A DNA stretch of 64,000 nucleotides, from assembly GCA_965243635.1 (NCBI GenBank), contig OZ251574.1, positions 1,178,001-1,242,000 of the forward strand, in the 5' to 3' direction. Position 1 is the stretch's first letter. Each line of letters starts with the position of its first letter. Positions 54,921 to 62,333 of the stretch are shown one piece after another. Both the position numbers and the translations under genes were made by a program. Below the pieces are notes generated by a model. That model did no database searches and was not told the origin of the DNA. It worked only from the letters and a program-made list of their open reading frames with translations. Source of the stretch: Rs1 sp000416275 (GTDB lineage: Bacteria; Pseudomonadota; Gammaproteobacteria; Pseudomonadales; Balneatricaceae).

Positions 54921-55880
54921 TCACGTTAAAAAGTAATTAAAACTATATCCACCGATAATCGCCATACAAAAAATCACTGCTATAAAAGCCAGTAATAGCG
55001 GCCAATAAAATAATCGATTCAATAAAATAAGCTCCGGTAAGCTAGCGCCACCACTACCGATGATCAGGGCGATCACCGCACCAATACTTACCCCTTTAGC
55101 GACAAAAGAGCCAACCAGAGGTAGCAGGGCGCTTACCCTAATATATAGTGGGATACCAATCAGTGCAGCGCTGGGAACAGCCAATGGATTATCGGCGCTG
55201 GCGATAGAGGAAAAAAAGCCAACGGGGACAAATCCATGCACCACGGCACCGATCAACATAGCAATCAACATGTAGGGGAACATCGACTTAAATAATGACC
55301 AGCTCTCAAACCAAGCATTTCGCCAATTGATAGCTTTACCATCTGTTTTTCCTGCGCTTGTAGCAGGATTTTTTAGTACGCTCGGCGATTTTTTTATTGC
55401 TAGCATCTGCTGTTTTATATAGCGTTCAAAACCTAAGCTCGATAGGAGAGCCCCTGCAAAAATAGCAACACTAAGGGCTAGAACGGCGTAGGCGATAGTA
55501 GTTTTGATACCTAATACTCGGATGAAAAGTGCAATCACAATAGGGTTGAGTAAGGGGGAAGTAAATAAAAAGGTCATGGTAGGGCCAAATCCTGCACGTG
55601 CTTTTAACATGCCAATTAACATCGGAATGGTGGAGCAGCTGCAAAATGGAGTTATTGCACCAAGCGCAGCTGCAGTGACATAGCCTCTACCATTTTTCCC
55701 ACCTAATAAGCGCTGTATTTTTTCAGCGGGAAGTCGTTGATTAATGACAGCCACCAGCAGGCTAATGGCTATAAACAGTATACTCAGCTCAGTAAATAAT
55801 GTGACGAACATACTTACAGTGTTGGCTAGCATTATCTGAGTAGTTGGTTGTAATAAATAATTTGTTAATTGTTCAAGCAT
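54921..55880 (-). CDS. Permease of the UPF0718/DUF318 (ArsP-like) family
   Basis: 319 residues with about eight membrane helices. The family motif ITPFCSCSTIPMLIGMLKAR (cysteines about 81 and 83) and TSPLLNPIVIALF are present; a basic cytoplasmic loop (KQQMLAIKKSPS) divides the two halves. Some members (ArsP) export organoarsenicals; others work with small redox proteins. Divergent to an ArsR-type regulator, so it is probably induced by a metalloid or thiol signal (inference). Confidence 0.85.
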   Translation of the reverse strand: MLEQLTNYLLQPTTQIMLANTVSMFVTLFTELSILFIAISLLVAVINQRLPAEKIQRLLGGKNGRGYVTAAALGAITPFCSCSTIPMLIGMLKARAGFGPTMTFLFTSPLLNPIVIALFIRVLGIKTTIAYAVLALSVAIFAGALLSSLGFERYIKQQMLAIKKSPSVLKNPATSAGKTDGKAINWRNAWFESWSLFKSMFPYMLIAMLIGAVVHGFVPVGFFSSIASADNPLAVPSAALIGIPLYIRVSALLPLVGSFVAKGVSIGAVIALIIGSGGASLPELILLNRLFYWPLLLAFIAVIFCMAIIGGYSFNYFLT

Positions 55881-55976
55881 ACATACCTCAATTCGATTAT
55901 TCTAGTAATTAGGAAATAATAAATTAATAATTTTCCTTATAAATAACAATAATATGTCATTTATTTCTATAAACAT

Positions 55977-56020
55977 CGAAATATAGTTACAGCTTTGATT
56001 TTGACTGTCAATATATTTCG
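55977..56020. promoter_or_regulatory. Inverted repeat operator between permease and arsR-type gene
   Basis: CGAAATATA at 55977-55985 and TATATTTCG at 56012-56020, perfect complements. The right arm lies in the spacer of the regulator's promoter, a good position for autorepression. Confidence 0.6.
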
Positions 56021-56028
56021 AGTATAAT
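56001..56028 (+). promoter_or_regulatory. Sigma70 promoter of the arsR-type gene
   Basis: TTGACT at 56001-56006 and TATAAT at 56023-56028, 16-base spacer; the start codon is 27 bp after the -10 box. Confidence 0.75.
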
Positions 56029-56055
56029 GGAAATGATTATTTGAAAGAGATATTT

Positions 56056-56346
56056 ATGCAGATAGAGATAGCCGCCGCTAAACTGGCAGAATTAGGCCAC
56101 AAAAACCGTTTAGAAATATTCCGTTTGTTGGTAAAAGGAGGTAGTAAAGGGGTCCCTGTTGGCGAGATTCAACAAGCTTTAGATATCCCTGGATCAACAC
56201 TGTCGCACCACATAACACGACTGATTTCTGTGGGGTTGGTCATCCAGCGCAGAGAGGGGCGAACCCTCTATTGCGTTCCGCAGTACGCTGCTCTGGAAGA
56301 TTTGATTAACTTTTTGCAACTGGAGTGTTGTGTAAATGAAAGCTAG
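56056..56346 (+). CDS. ArsR-family transcriptional regulator
   Basis: About 96 residues from the ATG at 56056 (AAGAGA ribosome site upstream; a TTG at 56041 is less likely). Winged helix: LAELGHKNRLEIFRLLVKG, DIPGSTLSHHITRLISVGLV, REGRTLYCVP. The C-terminal cysteine pair in LECCVNES could be a metalloid or redox sensor site. It represses its own gene and the divergent permease gene (inference). The stop codon lies in CTAG, directly followed by GGAAGCTCTG, a possible family D end. Confidence 0.88.
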   Translation: MQIEIAAAKLAELGHKNRLEIFRLLVKGGSKGVPVGEIQQALDIPGSTLSHHITRLISVGLVIQRREGRTLYCVPQYAALEDLINFLQLECCVNES

Positions 56347-56938
56347 GGAAGCTCTGCTCAACTCTCACATCTACCCTGTGTTTAATTAAGAGCCCATGTC
56401 GCGAAAGATAACGCCGGCAATGACCAGTCCTTGCCCAGTTTTCTGATAGAGGGTATAGGCTTCTAGTTCTCCACCCTGCAGGGCGAACAGGGAATTGGTG
56501 GTTCTCGCCAGGCCATCAGTACGCCTGTAGCTGTCGCTTTAATCATCAACTTCTCTGTGCATCAGGGGCATGCGTTACTTGTTTAGAGGATCCTTAGGTT
56601 CAGTGGGTATTTTTCTAACCGTTTTGGACTCAAGAGTTCGCACTATGTGGTGCAGTAAGTCTCTGATTCAGGTTAATACCAGCAATTGTGATGGAAATAA
56701 CAATTACGTTCATATTTAGATCTCCAGTCGTAAAAAAATCTTAAGGTTTTGTTAAATTAAGCGATTGATTTAATTGAGATTGTAATTATAATAAAATTCA
56801 AATGTTTTTGTTTTATCTTAACTATGCTGAATTGGTGATTTTAATAGTCGCAAAAAAGACCCACAAAATTCAATGGCTGTTTTAGTCATTTTTGTGTTGC
56901 TTAATTAATTCAGAACGGTCGCACAATGAGAGAGAATT
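56347..56938. other. Decayed region between arsR-type gene and PAS gene
   Basis: 590 bp. At 56386-56545 a minus-strand frame without a start reads TTNSLFALQGGELEAYTLYQ and GLVIAGVIFRDMGS-stop, a tail I do not recognise. At 56591-56672 is the right half of a family A element ending TCTCTGATTCAGG. AT-rich promoter-like DNA follows at 56740-56930. Confidence 0.45.
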
Positions 56939-57475
56939 ATGTCTAGTATTATTCAACCGACCAACAGAGAAGTTAGCTTAACCGAAGACGAGTTTATAGT
57001 GAGTAAAACCGATACCCGAAGTCATATTATCTATATAAATAGAGTATTTATGCAGATATCTGGTTTTTCTGAGAAAGAACTGTTGAGCTGTCCTCACCGC
57101 GTTATTCGCCACCCCGAGATGCCCAGAGCGGTTTTTCAAATGTTATGGCAAGCAATAAAAAGCGGTAAAGAATTTCTAGGTTACGTTAAAAATTTGTGTA
57201 AAGACGGCAGTTATTACTGGGTGCTAGCTCACGTCACTCCAGACTGGGATGCTGATGGTAAAGTCATTGCTTACTATTCGGTACGACGCCGCCCAACTAG
57301 AAAGGCGGTCTCTTTTATGACAGAACTGTACGCCCGAATGTTAGAAATAGAGAAAACCAGCCCCAGAGAGAGCGCCTGTCAAAACGCTATTGAATACTTG
57401 AATAAAATATTAGCTGAAAAAGGCTTAACTTACTTTCAACTAGTACAGCAACTAAATATTGAAGAGGCGGCCTAA
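56939..57475 (+). CDS. Aer-like PAS domain protein
   Basis: 178 residues: a single PAS domain of the Aer/redox type (residues 10-125) with ITY-type start TDTRSHIIYINRVFMQISGFSE, CPHRVIRHPEMPRAVFQMLW, KNLCKDGSYYWVLAHVTP and YYSVRRRPTRKAV. These residues match the FAD-binding PAS of the aerotaxis receptor Aer. There is no membrane or signalling part; the next gene, one base after the stop, supplies it. The two form a split Aer. Confidence 0.9.
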   Translation: MSSIIQPTNREVSLTEDEFIVSKTDTRSHIIYINRVFMQISGFSEKELLSCPHRVIRHPEMPRAVFQMLWQAIKSGKEFLGYVKNLCKDGSYYWVLAHVTPDWDADGKVIAYYSVRRRPTRKAVSFMTELYARMLEIEKTSPRESACQNAIEYLNKILAEKGLTYFQLVQQLNIEEAA

Positions 57476-57476
57476 C

Positions 57477-58988
57477 ATGAGTAAGGAATCTAATAGAATC
57501 CGTAGTTATGACAACAAGACCAGCGCTGCAATTCCCTACTTAAAAACCCGTTTTAAAATAGCGATGCTGATCAATATCGTTACTATCTGTCTTACGAGCT
57601 CGCTAGTCTTTTTCTATGTCGCCCCGAGCTTATCGCTACTCATCCCGGTTGTTATCGGAATGATTATTACGGTGATTGCTTTAAAGACTTCCAACTCTGT
57701 GTTTGCCTTATTAAGTGCGATTAATACCACCTTGGAGTCAGCGAGTGATGGCAATTTTAGCGCCCGAATTACCCAAGTTGCCGGAATGGGAGAGATTGGC
57801 AAAACGGCGTGGGAACTGAATGACTTACTCGATCGAATGGAAGCCTACTTCAAGGAAGTTAACAGTTGCTTTGAATATGTATCCAGAGGCTCGTATGAGC
57901 GCAAGGCGCTGTTTAAAGGATTGCCTGGACAGCTGCGAAATTCTCTTATTTCTATCAATACAGCGATTGAGAAAATGCATCAAGGTGTCGGATTGATACA
58001 AGAAAACGAGCTCAAATCTGAATTGCATAATCTAAATAATCATCATTTAATTACCAGTTTAAAACACAACCAAAATGATCTTGCAAAAATTTCATCAAGT
58101 ATTGAGTCCGTTGAAGAAATAGCCAACAGCACAGGAGAGACCGCAGCAAAAAGCTTGATAGATGTCGAAAATATGACCGGCAAATTACACGCTATTAACA
58201 CTAGTATCGGAGAGGTGAGCAGTGTCATTCGAGAGTTGGGTGAGAACAGTAAAGACGTATCTGCTGCGCTATCCATTATCACTGAGATTGCCGATCAAAC
58301 TAGTTTGTTAGCCCTTAATGCTGCGATTGAAGCAGCTCGAGCGGGCGAGCAAGGTAGAGGCTTTGCAGTGGTTGCTGAAGAAGTTAAAGCTTTGTCAAAT
58401 AGGACTAAGGAAGCCGCCATAGAAGTGACGGCTACCATTACCAATTTCAGCGAAAAAGTTGATGCAATGCTGACAAAAGCAGAGAGTTCAAATGCCGCCT
58501 CTAGTGAAGTCAGCCAGCAGGTAGAAGAATTTAAGGCTCAGTTTGCAGGTCTGGCCGAATCAGCTATAAAAACCAAAGAATATATCTCCTATACAAAAGA
58601 CTTGTCTTTTAGCTCGTTGATAAAAGTTGACCATTTAATCTACAAACAAAATGGCTATTTAGCGTTTGATGCATCGCAGGATCGTAGTGCAGAGCTAGCA
58701 GCAGTAAAAGTTGATCATTTAAATTGCCGACTGGGAAAATGGTACTCCGAGGGTGAGGGTGCTGAATCATTCAAAGCAACAAAATCCTATTCCGAGTTAA
58801 ACAAACCTCATCAAATGGTACATCAGTTAGTGTATGAAGCGACCGAACTGATGAATGAAGACTGGCGCAACCAAGCTGCTGTACGGCAAAAAATTATTCA
58901 AACAATGTCTCGTGCTGAAGATTGCAGTGAACTAGTTTTCAGTAGTTTGGACAAAATGGTGCAGCAAAAAAATAGTCAGATTAAATAA
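57477..58988 (+). CDS. Methyl-accepting chemotaxis protein with C-terminal CZB domain
   Basis: About 503 residues from the ATG at 57477 (one base after the PAS stop; earlier in-frame TTG/ATG choices overlap it). Two membrane helices (about 25-65), HAMP-like and linker region, then the receptor hairpin tip EIADQTSLLALNAAIEAARAGE and GRGFAVVAEEVKALSNRTKE. The C-terminal CZB zinc-binding domain has KVDHLNCRLGKWYSEGEG with the conserved H, C and KWY, and PHQMVHQ. With the PAS protein it likely mediates energy taxis; CZB domains also sense zinc or hypochlorous acid. Confidence 0.9.
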   Translation: MSKESNRIRSYDNKTSAAIPYLKTRFKIAMLINIVTICLTSSLVFFYVAPSLSLLIPVVIGMIITVIALKTSNSVFALLSAINTTLESASDGNFSARITQVAGMGEIGKTAWELNDLLDRMEAYFKEVNSCFEYVSRGSYERKALFKGLPGQLRNSLISINTAIEKMHQGVGLIQENELKSELHNLNNHHLITSLKHNQNDLAKISSSIESVEEIANSTGETAAKSLIDVENMTGKLHAINTSIGEVSSVIRELGENSKDVSAALSIITEIADQTSLLALNAAIEAARAGEQGRGFAVVAEEVKALSNRTKEAAIEVTATITNFSEKVDAMLTKAESSNAASSEVSQQVEEFKAQFAGLAESAIKTKEYISYTKDLSFSSLIKVDHLIYKQNGYLAFDASQDRSAELAAVKVDHLNCRLGKWYSEGEGAESFKATKSYSELNKPHQMVHQLVYEATELMNEDWRNQAAVRQKIIQTMSRAEDCSELVFSSLDKMVQQKNSQIK

Positions 58989-59039
58989 GCGTCACTTGTC
59001 CCTATTTATATGGCTTAATCGATTTAGACAAATATACTT

Positions 59040-59180
59040 CCTGAATCAGTGTGTAGTGGCATATTGATTTTACGGTGGAATTTAAAAATTTAAACTGCAC
59101 CCGTAGGCTTAGTGGGTGTTTTTCTAACCACCGTAGAATCAAGAGCTTGTGCTATGTAGTGCAGTGAAGCCACTGATTAA
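59040..59180 (+). repeat. Family A element, degenerate with an internal deletion
   Basis: It starts CCTGAATCAGTG, has TTTACGGTGGAATTTAAAAA in the middle, and ends GAAGCCACTGATT. About 20 bp are lost near the left end. Confidence 0.65.
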
Positions 59181-59258
59181 AAAATATGAATGGATCTTTC
59201 TAAGTCGTCTCAAAAAATACCCCGTTAAGTCTATTGTTAAATATATTACATTCTCATT

Positions 59259-59289
59259 ACTTAAGATGTAAAATAAATACATCTTAAGT
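59259..59289. promoter_or_regulatory. NsrR operator at its own promoter
   Basis: Perfect 12-bp arms ACTTAAGATGTA and TACATCTTAAGT with a 7-base spacer. AAGATG...CATCTT with 11 bases between is the known NsrR site pattern. It ends 18 bp before the ATG. Confidence 0.85.
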
Positions 59290-59307
59290 ACAGGCAACTA
59301 ATAAAAC

Positions 59308-59751
59308 ATGCATATTACACGCTATACGGATTATTCTCTGCGGGTGCTAATCTACCTGGCAGTTAACAAAGACGAGCACAGTAACATCAGTAGTATTGCT
59401 ACTAGCTATGGTATTTCTAAAAACCATTTGATGAAAATTGTTCAACAACTCAATATTAGTGGCTACCTATTGGCCACTCGTGGCAAAAATGGTGGGATCA
59501 AATTAATTCGTCCACCTCATGAAATCAATATCGGTTCTTTAGTTCGGAAAATGGAAAAAAAGGACAAGTTGCTGGAATGCTTTGGAGAAAATAACCAATG
59601 TGTTATTACCCCAAGCTGTCAATTAAAGCATATCTTTGCCGAGGCTCAAGAGAGTTTCTACAGCACTTTGGATAACTACTGTCTAAGCGATCTAATTGGT
59701 GATAATAAGCAGCATGAGTTAGGCCAATTACTCGCTGTAAAAGCTATGTAA
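59308..59751 (+). CDS. nsrR: NO-responsive Rrf2-family repressor
   Basis: 147 residues. Winged helix with MHITRYTDYSLRVLIYLAV and SYGISKNHLMKIVQQLNISGYLLATRGKNGG. The three iron-sulphur cysteines are in LECFGENNQCVITPSCQL (about 92, 99, 105), with nearly the NsrR spacing. It represses NO-response genes until NO breaks the cluster. It is followed by nnrS and nirK, and nirK has its own candidate site; its own promoter has a perfect dyad. Confidence 0.93.
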   Translation: MHITRYTDYSLRVLIYLAVNKDEHSNISSIATSYGISKNHLMKIVQQLNISGYLLATRGKNGGIKLIRPPHEINIGSLVRKMEKKDKLLECFGENNQCVITPSCQLKHIFAEAQESFYSTLDNYCLSDLIGDNKQHELGQLLAVKAM

Positions 59752-60198
59752 CCTTAGTTAGTTCGCATCCTGAAACAGCGGCGTAGCGAGGGGGATCCAA
59801 TGCTTCAAGATGAACGACACTAGATATGGGCGTTTGGTTGTGCCAAATAACTATAGCTAGTGGTGATTAGATTGGATTAGTGGGGCTGCTGCAGTCACTG
59901 ATTGTTTCTGGATGGGAGCTAGTTAGTTCTCATCCAGAAACAGGGGCGTAGCGAGGCCGATCCAATAGTTCAAGATGAGCAACACTAAATATGGGCTTTT
60001 GGTTGTTCCAAATAACTATAGCTAGTGGTGATTAGATTGGATTAGTGGGGCTGTCGTAGTCGCTCATCGTTTCTGGATGGGAACTAGTTAGTCATTAATT
60101 AATTGGTGGCTTCAAAGTGGATCAATAGCTTATGCTAAGCACCGCTTACTAGTCACTGATTCAAGTTAGAGTATAAAAATTTTGTTTGGAGTTAATGA
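59752..60198. other. nsrR-nnrS gap made of a tandem duplicated element
   Basis: 447 bp with no gene. It is almost filled by two 166-bp copies of family E (59761-60092) and a worn family A-like piece (60104-60172, GGCTTCAAAGTGGATCAATAG left, GTCACTGATTCAAG right). No NsrR site was found in front of nnrS. Confidence 0.7.
59761..60092 (+). repeat. Family E, two tandem 166-bp copies
   Basis: Copies at 59761-59926 and 59927-60092, roughly 90% alike. Each begins GTTCNCATCCNGAAACA and ends TGTTTCTGGATGGGAGC or CGTTTCTGGATGGGAAC plus TAGTTAGT, so each is bounded by inverted ends. The long shared centre includes CCAAATAACTATAGCTAGTG. Confidence 0.85.
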
Positions 60199-61404
60199 AT
60201 GGCCCTTAATTTAAGTTCAGATGGCAGTACTGCTGAGTCCTCTCACCAGCCTTGCGCTTTTTTGGAATTTCCTTTCCGCCCTTTTTTCTTGCTAGCTAGC
60301 CTATTTAGTATCTTCGCTTTACTCTTCTGGAATGCGCTCTTATTGGGATTGATTAGTGTCAATACTTACGGTGGATCCCTATGGTGGCATATGCACGAGA
60401 TGTTATTTGGTTTTGTCGCCGCGATCATTGTCGGCTTTTTATTAACAGCGGTACAGAATTGGACAAAAGTGCGTACTTTGCATGGCAAAGGTCTGATGCT
60501 GTTGCTAAGTATTTGGATTATTGGCAGGGTACTATTCTTCTTCCCTGCTTACCTCCCCGATTGGTTGATCGCCTCAGTTGATATCGCCTTTTTGCCAATA
60601 GCCGCACTTGCCTTAGCTTATCCGATCGTCAGAGCTAAACTGTGGCGCAACTTAATGTTTATCCCAATATTGTTGTTGATGAGCACTGCCAACGTCTTTA
60701 TGCATATAAGTGCGATGACTTCTAATCCCTTGTTAATGGGCCAGGCAGCTAGCACGATGGTCTTTTTAGTTACTTTTGTAATGTGCCTGATGGGTGGCAG
60801 GGTGTTTCCTATGTTTACTGCCAACGGCACGCAAACACCACGGGTAAATGCGCTTGCTTGGCTGGAAAAATTGGCCATTATCTCGACCTTATTCGCGGTG
60901 TTAATCGGCTCAGGTCTGGTGGACCTACCCGCGATAGTCAGCGCTGCAATATTTTTCATCGCCAGTGCCGCTCATGCTCTGCGAGTATTGCGTTGGAAAA
61001 TTTGGGTGACTTTTAAAACGCCACTAGTTTGGTCTCTGCACTTAAGTTACTGGTGCATCGCCTTAGGTTTATTGCTCTATGGCCTCTCGATGGTCACCGG
61101 CTTGGTAAGTCACTCTCAGGCTATTCATACGCTCACCGTCGGGGCTATGGCTTCGATGATTTTAGCGATGATTTCACGGGTATCACTGGGCCACACGGGC
61201 AGAGCTATAGTGGTTGGTAAAATCATGACCATCGCATTTATGGCGATTTTCTTGGCATTTATTATCAGAGTGTTTGGACTTTTTTGGCTCGACAATTATC
61301 AACACATGCTCACTATGTCAGTGTTATTTTGGGTGATAGGTTACGCTAGCTTTATTGTCTTGTATTTTCCTATTCTGACTAAGCAAGCAGCGAATAAGTC
61401 TTAA
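60199..61404 (+). CDS. nnrS: NnrS family membrane protein
   Basis: 401 residues with about 12 membrane helices. Family motifs: PFRPFFLLASLFSI, LWWHMHEMLFGFVAAIIVGFLLTAVQNW, MGGRVFPMFTANG, and HTLTVGAMASMILAMISRVSLGHTGR with several histidines. NnrS is a haem-copper protein linked to nitrosative stress and denitrification, thought to protect metal metabolism under NO. The final residues KQAANKS are encoded by the end of a worn family D element (CTAA then GCAAGCAGCGAATAAG), so its native C-terminus has been altered. Confidence 0.92.
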   Translation: MALNLSSDGSTAESSHQPCAFLEFPFRPFFLLASLFSIFALLFWNALLLGLISVNTYGGSLWWHMHEMLFGFVAAIIVGFLLTAVQNWTKVRTLHGKGLMLLLSIWIIGRVLFFFPAYLPDWLIASVDIAFLPIAALALAYPIVRAKLWRNLMFIPILLLMSTANVFMHISAMTSNPLLMGQAASTMVFLVTFVMCLMGGRVFPMFTANGTQTPRVNALAWLEKLAIISTLFAVLIGSGLVDLPAIVSAAIFFIASAAHALRVLRWKIWVTFKTPLVWSLHLSYWCIALGLLLYGLSMVTGLVSHSQAIHTLTVGAMASMILAMISRVSLGHTGRAIVVGKIMTIAFMAIFLAFIIRVFGLFWLDNYQHMLTMSVLFWVIGYASFIVLYFPILTKQAANKS

Positions 61405-61622
61405 CTTTCTCCGCCATACAGCTGTTTTGGATGATCTAAAGGCAGCTAATATGGGTTTGAGATTACCGTAAAAGGTAGCGAGCGAAAACAAGCCAGGCAG
61501 CGGGAACGCAGCAGCTATTGTTCTCCTGATTTTTGCGGATAAGCACCCGCCCTTGCCAGGTATTGATCGCTTAGACTTTTATGAAACTCCCGAGGAAATA
61601 TAGGGCACTGTTCGCTACTTCT
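61383..61622. mobile_element. Family D element, worn copy at the nnrS 3' end
   Basis: About 240 bp between GCAAGCAGCGAATAAGTC (preceded by CTAA) and CTGTTCGCTACTTCT. It shares GCGGATAAGCACCCGCCC and GTATTGATCGCTTAG-like stretches with the element at 5779. The right side has no CTAA duplicate. nnrS stops inside its left end. Confidence 0.65.
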
Positions 61623-61640
61623 TATAAAGCTTGACTGTAA

Positions 61641-61800
61641 CCTGAATCGGTGACTTCACTGCACCACATAGCGCAAGCTCTGGATTCTACAGCGGTTAGA
61701 AAAATACTCGCTGAACCTATGGGTGCAGCTAAGATTTTTCAATTCCACTGTAAAACCAATATCTTACACTTTGTATTCGCTTTGAAGTCACGGATTCAGG
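61641..61800 (-). mobile_element. Family A element, intact, reverse orientation
   Basis: 160 bp from CCTGAATCGGTGACTTCA to TGAAGTCACGGATTCAGG, with TGTAA at 61636-61640 and 61801-61805. Confidence 0.9.
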
Positions 61801-61814
61801 TGTAAAACCAAGAT

Positions 61815-62018
61815 GAGACCTCTGCATAACTAACCCAGAAGTTATGATAACTGCGTTCGGTAATACGGCGATAAAAACCGGCTCAATATGCTCATTTGCA
61901 CCAGTAATAGCCATAAAGCAGGGCACACTGTACCTCAGAGTGAGGGGCACACTGACTCCGCTATCTCGCCGGCTTTTTCCTTGTATAACCTTCGCTCGCA
62001 ACGTTATGCAAAGGTCTC
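61815..62018. mobile_element. Family B element, intact, long form
   Basis: 204 bp from GAGACCTCTGCATAAC to GTTATGCAAAGGTCTC, with AAGAT at 61810-61814 and 62019-62023. It sits 14 bp after the family A element. Confidence 0.9.
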
Positions 62019-62333
62019 AAGATAGCTTTAATAAATACATTTACTGATTATAGAGTATAAAATTACATTATTTATAAAGTGGTATTTAAAATGCATCTTA
62101 TATATAGTATAAGTATATTAGATCAAAAACTAATCTATTGTCACAGCGGTTGAAACCCGTGATGAGTTCTTTTAGGAAGTGTACCTGCTGATGCAAGGTA
62201 GCTCCCCAGTAGTCTTAGAATATTAAAAATTCTGATTCGATAAGTTGTGATAGAGCACTAAGTATGAGGTCGTTATTTAGTTCCTAAATTTTTTTGCTAT
62301 TTAAATTTACCAAATAAACAGAGGAAAGCTGAA
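62019..62333. promoter_or_regulatory. nirK promoter region
   Basis: 315 bp of AT-rich DNA left between the family B element and nirK. It holds the NsrR-type site at 62077-62099. I found no convincing FNR site (TTGAT-N4-ATCAA) in it. Confidence 0.55.
62077..62099. promoter_or_regulatory. Candidate NsrR operator upstream of nirK
   Basis: Left half AAGTGGTATTT, one base, right half AAATGCATCTT. The right half is a perfect NsrR half-site; the left has three mismatches from AAGATGYATTT. 235 bp upstream of the start. Confidence 0.6.

Larger units (their letters stand above)
58989..59307. promoter_or_regulatory. nsrR upstream region
   Basis: 319 bp with a degenerate family A element (59040-59180) and the NsrR dyad (59259-59289). 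No gene. Confidence 0.6.

Noticed and set aside
56345..56370. Another family D end directly after the arsR-type gene (CTAG then GGAAGCTCTG)
   Set aside because: Only about ten bases match and no second end was found, so I do not list it as an element.
62110..62135. Possible FNR site in front of nirK (TTAGATCAAAA)
   Set aside because: Only the ATCAA half is present; the TTGAT half at the needed spacing is missing.
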